Shown here: positions 5,995 to 11,887 of the stretch, piece by piece
Position numbering within the stretch: the stretch's first letter is position 1
Layout of the letters: every line of letters starts with the position of its first letter
NCBI GenBank assembly: GCA_902489275.1
Contig: CABTZK010000035.1
Span: 1-16,115, forward strand
Source: an uncultured Porphyromonadaceae bacterium
GTDB lineage: Bacteria; Bacteroidota; Bacteroidia; Bacteroidales; Muribaculaceae
Direction of reading: 5' to 3'
Length of the DNA: 16,115 bases
Made by a program: the position numbers and the translations under genes
Notes under the pieces: model-generated
The model's input: the letters and a program-made list of their open reading frames with translations, nothing else
What the model was told of the DNA's origin: nothing
Database searches by the model: none

Positions 5995-7404
5995 ATGAAA
6001 GCAATTTGTTTTTATTTTCAGATACATCAGCCCTTCCGCCTGAAGAACTACCGATTCTTCAACATTGGCAACGACCATTACTACTACGACGACTTTGCTA
6101 ACGACGACATTATTTCCCGCATTGCCGAGCGTTCCTATCTCCCGGCCAACCGAATGCTTCTCGACATGATTGGCAGCAACGACAAGAATTTCAAAGTGGC
6201 TTTATCAATCAGCGGGACAGCGCTGGAGCAGCTGGAGCAATATGTGCCAGAGTGCATCGAGTCGATGAAAGAGCTGGCCGCAACGGGCTGTGTGGAGTTC
6301 TTGAGCGAAACCTATGCCCACTCGCTATGCGCCTTAGAAGACCCCAACGAATTCGTGATGCAGGTCAAGGACCACGACAAAAAGATTTATGAACTCTTCG
6401 GCCAGCACCCCAAGGTGTTTCGCAACACCGAGTTAATCTACGACAACGACATTGCGGCCTTGGTGGCCTCGATGGGATTTGAGGGCGCGGTCACCGATGG
6501 CGTTAAGCACATCTTGGGCTGGAAGTCGCCCAACTATATCTACAGCGCGGTCACCGCTCCCAAGCTGAAACTGCTGCTCAAAAACTCAAAGTTGAGCGAT
6601 GACATCTCGTTTCGCTTCAGCAACTCGCAAAGCCCCGATTTCCCGCTCACGGCCGACAAGTATATCGACTGGGTGGCTCAGACACCCCAGGAGGAGCAAA
6701 TCGTTAACCTCTTTATGAATTACGAGACCTTTGGCGAGCTTCAGCCTGGCGAAAGCGGAATCTTCGAGTTTATGAAAGCGCTCCCGCGCTTTGCCCGCGA
6801 GAGGGGAGTCCAATTCTGCACGCCCAGCGAGGTGGTCGCTAAGGTGAAAGCCGTCGACACGCTCGACGTGCCCTATCCCATTTCGTGGGCCGACGAGGCG
6901 CGCGACACCAGCGCTTGGCTTGGCAACACCTTGCAACAGGAGGCCGTCAAGAAACTCTATTCCATTGGCGAGCGCGTGCGCCTGTGCCAAGACCGCCGCA
7001 TCAGGCAAGACTGGTATTACTTGCAGGCCAGCGACCATTTCTTCTACATGTCCACCAAGCACAGCGACGACGGCAGCGTGCACTCGCATTACAGCCCCTA
7101 CGACTCGCCTTACATGGCGTTTACCAACTACATGAATGTGCTGAGCGATTTCATGATTCGGGTCGATGAGCAGTTTCCCGAGAACATCGACAACGAGGAA
7201 CTCAATGCCTTGTTGCTCACCATCCGCAACCAGGAGACGGAGATCAACGACCTCAACCGCGAGGTAGAGATGATGCGCAACAACATCGTCAAGGACACGG
7301 CTGGTGACTTCAGCTTGGTAGAAGAGGACAAAACCAGCAAGAAACCCGTTAAGAAAAGAGCGCCCAGGAGAACTGTAGCCCCAAAGGCGGCCACTAAGAA
7401 ATAA
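5995..7404 (+). CDS. GH57 alpha-amylase-like protein with altered catalytic region
   Basis: This 469-residue protein has a GH57 domain in residues 1 to about 380. Region 1 is FQIHQP (8-13). Region 3 is FRNTELIYDND (142-152), whose Glu146 aligns with the family nucleophile. Region 4 is LFMNYETFGELQ (239-250). GH57 amylases usually read DYETFGEH there, and the Asp is the acid/base; here it is Asn242, and the His is Leu249. The AAT codon is unambiguous. So the protein may have reduced or changed activity, or be a glucan-binding member, as is known for some 'amylase-like' GH57 homologues. After the domain comes a heptad-like coiled coil (about 402-432) and a Lys/Arg-rich tail (446-469). It lies 48 nt after the GT4 gene in the same cluster, without a Shine-Dalgarno sequence. 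No signal peptide is visible, so it is cytosolic. Family certain; activity uncertain. Confidence 0.88.
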   Translation: MKAICFYFQIHQPFRLKNYRFFNIGNDHYYYDDFANDDIISRIAERSYLPANRMLLDMIGSNDKNFKVALSISGTALEQLEQYVPECIESMKELAATGCVEFLSETYAHSLCALEDPNEFVMQVKDHDKKIYELFGQHPKVFRNTELIYDNDIAALVASMGFEGAVTDGVKHILGWKSPNYIYSAVTAPKLKLLLKNSKLSDDISFRFSNSQSPDFPLTADKYIDWVAQTPQEEQIVNLFMNYETFGELQPGESGIFEFMKALPRFARERGVQFCTPSEVVAKVKAVDTLDVPYPISWADEARDTSAWLGNTLQQEAVKKLYSIGERVRLCQDRRIRQDWYYLQASDHFFYMSTKHSDDGSVHSHYSPYDSPYMAFTNYMNVLSDFMIRVDEQFPENIDNEELNALLLTIRNQETEINDLNREVEMMRNNIVKDTAGDFSLVEEDKTSKKPVKKRAPRRTVAPKAATKK

Positions 7405-7426
7405 TGTGAGCAACACGGTGTGGCGA

Positions 7427-7473
7427 AACGCGTGAGAGGGGGACTTTGATCTGGCAGTGTCTCGTCTCGCGTT
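7427..7473. other. Imperfect inverted repeat between convergent genes
   Basis: AACGCG (7427-7432) pairs with CGCGTT (7468-7473), and AGA (7435-7437) with TCT (7465-7467). It lies between the convergent GH57 and LuxR genes. It may help end both transcripts, but there is no T tract and the loop is long, so this is tentative. Confidence 0.25.
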
Positions 7474-7505
7474 CTCGCATGATGATGGAGCGCACGGGGC
7501 TTGCC

Positions 7506-8048
7506 TCACATGGGCTTGGGCGCGACAATGCCGTTCATGAGGGCATAGACGCTCAGGCCAGACACGCTCTTAATGCCGAGTTTGGCAGTGATGTTCTTGC
7601 GATGGGTGAGCACCGTGTTGATGCTGATGTTGAGGCGGTCAGCAATCTCCTTGTTGATGCACCCCTCGACAATGAGCTTGAGCACAGCCATTTCGCGTTG
7701 GGTGAGGTGGGCTTGGGTGTCGTTGTCGGTGGCTTGACTGAAGTAGGGGGTTAATTGAGTGGTGATGCTTTCTTTGCTTTCTGCAATATTTAAGTTGTGA
7801 ACTTGTTGTGAGTCCGTCGCTTGCCGGCTTGCGAGCAGGATTTTGTCCTTGTTGGGAAGGAAAAAGTCGAGGTGGTTGAGAAAGGTGTGGGCGTCAGTGA
7901 CGAAAAGTTGGGAGTCGTCAATGAGCTGCTGTGAGAGCTGCTCGAAAGTGCTGGCAAGAGTGACGCGCGCCCCAAATGCCTCGGCCATCAGCTGCTGGAG
8001 GCCGATTGCCGTTAAGGTATCAGGCAATATGACTGTGACCTTCTTCAT
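7506..8048 (-). CDS. LuxR-type DNA-binding regulator with a weakly conserved receiver domain
   Basis: This 180-residue transcription regulator has a C-terminal LuxR/NarL helix-turn-helix at about 115-175 (LTQREMAVLKLIVEGCINKEIA, then ISINTVLTHRKNI). The N-terminal half (1-105) has a receiver-like rhythm of strands and helices: VTVILPD, a short central strand LFVTDAH and KILLASR. Asp52 sits where a phospho-acceptor would be. The usual acidic pair at the end of strand 1 is reduced to Asp10-Thr11, so phosphorylation is uncertain. No histidine kinase gene is nearby. The ATG at 8048 overlaps the upstream stop as ATGA, which implies translational coupling to the RIC-like protein. It is the last gene of the five-gene operon. 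Its targets cannot be read from the sequence. Confidence 0.85.
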   Translation of the reverse strand: MKKVTVILPDTLTAIGLQQLMAEAFGARVTLASTFEQLSQQLIDDSQLFVTDAHTFLNHLDFFLPNKDKILLASRQATDSQQVHNLNIAESKESITTQLTPYFSQATDNDTQAHLTQREMAVLKLIVEGCINKEIADRLNISINTVLTHRKNITAKLGIKSVSGLSVYALMNGIVAPKPM

Positions 8049-8728
8049 TGCGAGGAGAGTGCTGTCGAGAGCGGCTTGAGAATCCTGTTCCTAATCCGGT
8101 TGTTCTGTGTAATGTCTTTCTTGAGGTTGAACAAGACTGTGAGCACGGCTTGGCAAAGGTTGAGGTCGTAGTCGCCTTTAAGATGGATAACAAACATATT
8201 GATAAGGTCATCAATTTTGTCCTCGATCGTGTCATTTCCCTCGTCAAACTCGCTCACCACGCATGCGTCGTCCACATGGTTGTTCTTGGCGAGCACCTCG
8301 GGAAACCAGCGGTTGCGGTCATCGTCGATGCGGTTGAGCAATTCGTTCTTGACCTCAATGAAGAAATTCATCATGAGTTGCAAGTTGCTATTGGAGGTAC
8401 TCGACTTGTGCAGCAGCAGCTCGAAGTGCCGCTCCACATTGGGGAGCTGAAAGTGCTCGTAGTAGCGATTGGTCTTGTTGAGATAGGAGATAATCACATC
8501 GGCCTTGAACGACGACATGATTTTCTCGGGAAAATAGTCGGGGAAAAGATAGGTGTTCAATATCGTGATAAAGAACTCTGGCTCAAGAGCCAGCTGGCGG
8601 CAAATGGAGGCAATCGTGTGGTCGCCCACGCCCAGGACGATGCCAAAGCGGTTAAAGACCGACACAATCGACGGGTCGCTCACCGCGATGTCGCACAGTT
8701 TAGCGTCAAGATGAATAAGAGACATCAT
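8045..8728 (-). CDS. Degenerate RIC/YtfE/ScdA-like protein (DUF542 plus hemerythrin-like fold, metal ligands missing)
   Basis: This is a 227-residue protein. Residues 10-60 resemble the ScdA_N/DUF542 domain (DIAVSDPSIVSVFNRFGIVLGVGD), but the usual Cys-Cys of 'FCCGG' is replaced by Leu-Gly-Val. Residues about 85-225 resemble the hemerythrin-like domain of RIC di-iron repair proteins. RIDDDRNRWFP (133-143) stands where the family has H-M-x-K-E-E..LFP. DITQNNRIRNRILKP (205-219) stands where it has DLHQHIHLENNILFP, so the expected His, His and Glu become Thr, Asn/Arg and Arg. His92 and His101 remain near the first helix. The fold is therefore kept without a normal di-iron site. Start: ATG at 8728 overlaps the cyclo-ligase stop as ATGA; an open frame extends further upstream but lies inside that gene. 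The stop overlaps the LuxR start the same way. A protein-sensing or regulatory role with the LuxR protein is inferred. I rate the family call moderate. Confidence 0.7.
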   Translation of the reverse strand: MMSLIHLDAKLCDIAVSDPSIVSVFNRFGIVLGVGDHTIASICRQLALEPEFFITILNTYLFPDYFPEKIMSSFKADVIISYLNKTNRYYEHFQLPNVERHFELLLHKSSTSNSNLQLMMNFFIEVKNELLNRIDDDRNRWFPEVLAKNNHVDDACVVSEFDEGNDTIEDKIDDLINMFVIHLKGDYDLNLCQAVLTVLFNLKKDITQNNRIRNRILKPLSTALSSQ

Positions 8729-9306
8729 GGGCGAGCGTTTTTGGGGTGATAGGCTTTGTGGAACGAGAGGTGGGAGGCCGTGACAACACCGCACATGGGC
8801 ACATCGTGGCCCTCAACGGGGAGCGTGTCTACCAGCTGGCAGTCCATGGCCACGCCAATCACGTAGGCTTGCGGGCAGCGCGGGAGCAGCCTGTCGTAGT
8901 AGCCTTTGCCGCGCCCCATGCGGTTGCAATGCTTGTCAAGCGCCACTGCCGGCACGATAACCAAGTCGAGGGTTGAAGGGTCAATGGGACTGTCGCCATC
9001 GGGCTCTCCGATTCCAAATTGCTCCGATGTGCTGAGCTGCCCGTCAAATGGCAAGATGTCGAGCTCGTCGCCATTCACGCGCGGCAGAAACACTTGCTTG
9101 GTTTTGGCCCATCGCGCCACCACGTCGTGAGTGGGAAGCTCGTCGGGCAGTGAGTAGTATAGCAGGATGCGTTTCGCGTCGTTGAAGGCGCGCAGCGACT
9201 CAATGGTCGAGAACACGAGCCTTGACTCGCGTTCCCTTTGCTCGGGAGTGACCTCGCGCTTGAGTGCGCGAATGGTGCGGCGTAATGCTTTCTTGTCTAT
9301 GTCCAT
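8725..9306 (-). CDS. 5-formyltetrahydrofolate cyclo-ligase
   Basis: This 193-residue cytosolic enzyme uses ATP to convert 5-formyl-THF to 5,10-methenyl-THF, returning a storage form of folate to one-carbon metabolism. Motifs seen: a basic N-terminal helix (DKKALRRTIRALKRE), LLYYSLPDELPT near 48-59, VFLPRV (72-77), FGIGEP (97-102), and the signature RMGRGKGYYDRLL (129-141) that holds the nucleotide loop. The length is normal. The ATG at 9306 is chosen because the family N-terminus begins there and it comes one base after the protease stop (TAA-A-ATG). A longer frame upstream lies within the protease gene. The 3' end overlaps the next gene by 4 nt (ATGA). Together with dCMP deaminase at the head of the operon it fits thymidylate and folate metabolism. 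Confidence 0.94.
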   Translation of the reverse strand: MDIDKKALRRTIRALKREVTPEQRERESRLVFSTIESLRAFNDAKRILLYYSLPDELPTHDVVARWAKTKQVFLPRVNGDELDILPFDGQLSTSEQFGIGEPDGDSPIDPSTLDLVIVPAVALDKHCNRMGRGKGYYDRLLPRCPQAYVIGVAMDCQLVDTLPVEGHDVPMCGVVTASHLSFHKAYHPKNARP

Positions 9307-9307
9307 T

Positions 9308-10942
9308 TTAGTGGATGTCGTTTGATGTGATGGGGAATTTGGCCTGGTGCTTGCCAATCGCCTTGAGGGCGGCAGCAATTGTGCGGTCGGTGCGGTTGAA
9401 AATCGGGTAGAAAGCGTCTTGTCCCAGCAAGTCGCGCGCGATGATCGCTTTCAGGTCAGTAAGGATGAATTCGCGGGATTGGTCAATGTAGTACCACCGT
9501 GCCGGCACGCCATGTTGCGAGCTGAAGGTCACAAAGTCGTTAAGCAGTGCCTGGTTGTCGTTGAGCAAGCGCAAGAGCTGCTTGTAGTCCTTGACTTTTG
9601 ACAGTGTTCGCTCGTTTCGCTGCACATATTTGAGCGCATATTGCTGGGGAAGCCCCGCGTTGATGACTGCAATATAATAGGAGGTGATACCCGATGTGTC
9701 CTTGGCGACAAAAATGTCAGGAATAATGCCGCCGCCACCGTAGACGGTGCGCCCCTGCGAAGTCTTGAATATCTTGCTCTTGTCAATCTTGATGCTGTCT
9801 TTGTTGTAGAGCTCGCCCGTGTTGTAGCGGTCAAACAGCTCCTTGTCGTAGACCAGCAGCCCGTCTTTGCTCTTGTAGTCCTTTTGGATGCACCGGCCGC
9901 TCGGCGTGTAGTATCGGGCGATGGTAAGGCGAATGGCGCTGTTGTCGGGCAATGGGAATTGCTTTTGCACAAGCCCCTTGCCAAATGAGCGGCAACCGAC
10001 GATGAGCCCGCGGTCATTGTCTTGGATGGCGCCTGCGAAGATTTCGCTCGCGCTAGCCGAGAACTCATCAATGAGTACCACCAGTTCCTCGTCTTGGTAA
10101 GCGCCGTTGCCATCGCTCCACACCTCAGAGTCGTCGCGCTTGTATCGGCCCTTGGTCGAGACAATGAGCTGGTTGGCTGGCAAGAACTCATTCACCATGA
10201 GGATAGCCATTTCCATGTACCCTCCTCCGTTTCCCCGCAAGTCGATGATGAAGTGCTTGGCGCCTTGCGTTTTCAGTTTGGCGAGCCCGGCAACAAACTC
10301 GTTGTAGGTTGTGCGGCCAAATTGATTCACTTTGACGTACCCCACGTTTTTCTCAATCATGTAGGCGGCATCGACACTCTTCAAGGGAATGTCGCCACGG
10401 GTCACGTTAAAGTACACTGGCTTGTCGCTATTGTTGCGCTTGATGCCCAGCCTCACGACCGAGCCTTTGGCTCCGCGTAACTGTTCCCTGACCATGTTGG
10501 GATTGATTTTCTCCCCCACAAAGCTCTTCCCGTCAACCGAGACGATTTTGTCGCCCGTGAGAATGCCCACTTTCTCCGAGGGACCTCCAGGAATGACCTC
10601 AATCACGTTGATGGTGTCCTCCATCACTTGAAACGAGATGCCGATGCCGCTGAAGCTGCCGCTGAGTTCCTCGTTGGCGACCTGGAGGTCTTTCTCGCTG
10701 AAGTAAATCGAGTGGGGGTCTAAATTGGCGAGAATCTCTGGAATTGACCGCTCGACAAGGCTATCCATGTTGACCGCATCGACATACTCGTTTGACACAA
10801 TGCCCAGCACGTTGTTGAGCTTTCGGTCCAGCTCACTTGACCTTTGGGCCGTGAAGTGGCTGCCAATGAGGATGCCGGCAATCAGGGCCGCCGCCAGTGC
10901 CAGTGGCACCCAAGTGAGACTTTGTTTGTTACCCGAAGTCAT
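9308..10942 (-). CDS. S41-family C-terminal processing peptidase with PDZ domain
   Basis: This is a 544-residue serine protease held in the inner membrane and facing the periplasm. An uncleaved-looking hydrophobic anchor spans about residues 10-29 after a short basic start. A PDZ domain follows (about 95-182: GSFSGIGISF..., IPGGPSEKVGILTGDKIVSVDG), then the S41 core with DLRGNGGGY (234-242) and the catalytic region EFSASASEIFAGA. By spacing, Ser297 and Lys322 (SFGKG) are the Ser/Lys dyad, 25 residues apart as in the family. An extra C-terminal region (about 360-544) is usual for Bacteroidetes members. Start: ATG at 10942, 11 nt after the dCMP deaminase stop; a GTG further upstream lies inside that gene. 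It likely trims or degrades envelope proteins from their C-termini. Confidence 0.94.
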   Translation of the reverse strand: MTSGNKQSLTWVPLALAAALIAGILIGSHFTAQRSSELDRKLNNVLGIVSNEYVDAVNMDSLVERSIPEILANLDPHSIYFSEKDLQVANEELSGSFSGIGISFQVMEDTINVIEVIPGGPSEKVGILTGDKIVSVDGKSFVGEKINPNMVREQLRGAKGSVVRLGIKRNNSDKPVYFNVTRGDIPLKSVDAAYMIEKNVGYVKVNQFGRTTYNEFVAGLAKLKTQGAKHFIIDLRGNGGGYMEMAILMVNEFLPANQLIVSTKGRYKRDDSEVWSDGNGAYQDEELVVLIDEFSASASEIFAGAIQDNDRGLIVGCRSFGKGLVQKQFPLPDNSAIRLTIARYYTPSGRCIQKDYKSKDGLLVYDKELFDRYNTGELYNKDSIKIDKSKIFKTSQGRTVYGGGGIIPDIFVAKDTSGITSYYIAVINAGLPQQYALKYVQRNERTLSKVKDYKQLLRLLNDNQALLNDFVTFSSQHGVPARWYYIDQSREFILTDLKAIIARDLLGQDAFYPIFNRTDRTIAAALKAIGKHQAKFPITSNDIH

Positions 10943-10953
10943 GATACAATGAA

Positions 10954-11412
10954 TTATAGAATCGTCTCTGAATAATTGTCGCCTCGATGCTCGATGTGCA
11001 CGCACTCGATGCCTGCGCGTTTCAGGAGCTCCACGCCATCGGTGAGGCGATAGGTCTCAGAGAAAACCACCCTCTTGATGCCTGACTGGATGATGAGCTT
11101 CGAACACTCGATGCACGGAGAGGTGGTCACGTAGAGTGTGGCGCCTTTGCTGCTGTTGTTGCTTTCGGCCACCTTGGTAATGGCGTTGGCCTCGGCATGG
11201 AGGACATAGGATTTGGTGTTGCCATTTTCGTCCTCGCACACGTTCTCAAAGCCAACGGGTGTCCCGTTATACCCATCTGAGATAATCATCTTGTCTTTCA
11301 CCAGCAAAGCGCCCACTTGACGGCGCTTGCAATAAGAGTTCTCTGCCCAAATCTTTGCCATGCGCAAGTATCGGGTGTCGAGGAGCAGTCGCTTATTTCC
11401 GTTCTCTGTCAT
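10954..11412 (-). CDS. Deoxycytidylate (dCMP) deaminase
   Basis: This 152-residue zinc enzyme deaminates dCMP to dUMP, the substrate of thymidylate synthase. Seen: the early core RYLRMAKIWAENSYCKRRQVG (about 14-34), DGYNGTPVGFEN (46-57), the zinc and catalytic site HAEANAI (His72, Glu74) and the second zinc motif SPCIECSK (Cys100, Cys103). These are the cytidine/dCMP deaminase signatures, and the 'GYNGTP.GF' segment favours dCMP deaminase over tRNA or free-base deaminases. The ATG at 11412 is chosen over an in-frame TTG at 11430 because it is the first ATG and sits about 60 nt from the predicted start. It is the first gene of the five-gene minus-strand operon. No Shine-Dalgarno sequence is present. 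Confidence 0.93.
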   Translation of the reverse strand: MTENGNKRLLLDTRYLRMAKIWAENSYCKRRQVGALLVKDKMIISDGYNGTPVGFENVCEDENGNTKSYVLHAEANAITKVAESNNSSKGATLYVTTSPCIECSKLIIQSGIKRVVFSETYRLTDGVELLKRAGIECVHIEHRGDNYSETIL

Positions 11413-11479
11413 GAAGCCGCAATTCGTCAAAATTCAAACATTTACTTAAGTCCTATATGCCTTTTTTGTAAAACTACCG

Positions 11480-11487
11480 CAAATATA
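11480..11487 (-). promoter_or_regulatory. -7 element of the dCMP deaminase operon promoter
   Basis: TATATTTG on the minus strand (11487 down to 11480) matches TAnnTTTG exactly. No convincing -33 TTG lies 18-22 bp further up. The predicted start is near 11474. An inverted repeat TACAC (11486-11490) / GTGTA (11498-11502), separated by seven A, overlaps the element and could be an operator. Confidence 0.5.
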
Positions 11488-11801
11488 CACAAAAAAAGTG
11501 TAATTAAGGCGAATAGGTTTGAAAATAATGCCATTTCGAGCGTCAGCAATGAAATGATGCCATCCTGCCATGAGCCTTTTGGGTTTCGTTTTAGTTTCTT
11601 TATCAAATTTTTCAAAATTCCACAGATTTACTTTAAATTTGTTACCAAAAATGAATAAACAGATAGTAAAATCGTCGTTAAGATGAGTTGAATATGGAAA
11701 ATCTTTATTTTGGATGATGGATTTCAAAAATTAAGTTGGATAAAAACGAAACTTTGTGTTAAAAATGATTAATAAAATGACGAATATTAGTAAATGTTGC
11801 T

Positions 11802-11809
11802 TATATTTG
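11802..11809 (+). promoter_or_regulatory. -7 element of the glpABC promoter
   Basis: TATATTTG is an exact TAnnTTTG match 79 bp before the glpA ATG. The predicted start is near 11816. No clear -33 TTG is found at the right distance, which suggests dependence on an activator. The hexamer GTGTAA (11812-11817) follows directly. Confidence 0.5.
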
Positions 11810-11887
11810 CCGTGTAAAACTATTAAGAGAAACCAAAATCATTTCATTTGTGTTTCAAAGCGAAAGTCCAATCATAGCAAATTTAGA

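Larger units (their letters stand above)
11413..11887. other. AT-rich divergent intergenic region
   Basis: This is 475 bp between the divergent dCMP deaminase and glpA genes. It holds -7-like elements at 11480-11487 (minus) and 11802-11809 (plus). A third exact TAnnTTTG match, TAAATTTG at 11634-11641 (plus), has no -33 partner. A short inverted repeat CATTTC/GAAATG lies near 11530-11560, too weak to call. Open frames here are short, AT-driven and cover the promoters, so I do not call a gene. I see no tRNA or recognisable RNA. Confidence 0.6.

Noticed and set aside
6586..7509. A 307-codon antisense open frame across the 3' half of the GH57 gene
   Set aside because: It overlaps a well-supported gene, has no motif, and runs into the end of the LuxR gene without a plausible start.
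8729..8794. A longer N-terminus for the RIC-like protein
   Set aside because: The extra 22 residues lie inside the cyclo-ligase gene, and the ATGA overlap at 8728-8725 is a classic coupled start.
9307..9378. A longer N-terminus for the 5-formyl-THF cyclo-ligase
   Set aside because: The additional 24 residues lie inside the protease gene, are Pro/Ser-rich, and precede the family's normal start.
10943..11005. An upstream GTG start for the S41 protease
   Set aside because: It lies inside the dCMP deaminase gene and adds 21 residues before the membrane anchor. ATG 10942 gives a normal signal-anchor start.
11446..11727. A 93-codon minus-strand open frame in the divergent intergenic region
   Set aside because: It covers the dCMP deaminase promoter, is AT-driven in composition and resembles no family I know.
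11756..11887. A 44-residue N-terminal extension of GlpA starting at GTG
   Set aside because: It would cover the TATATTTG -7 element, and it has no similarity to GlpA, whose normal length is reached from ATG 11888.
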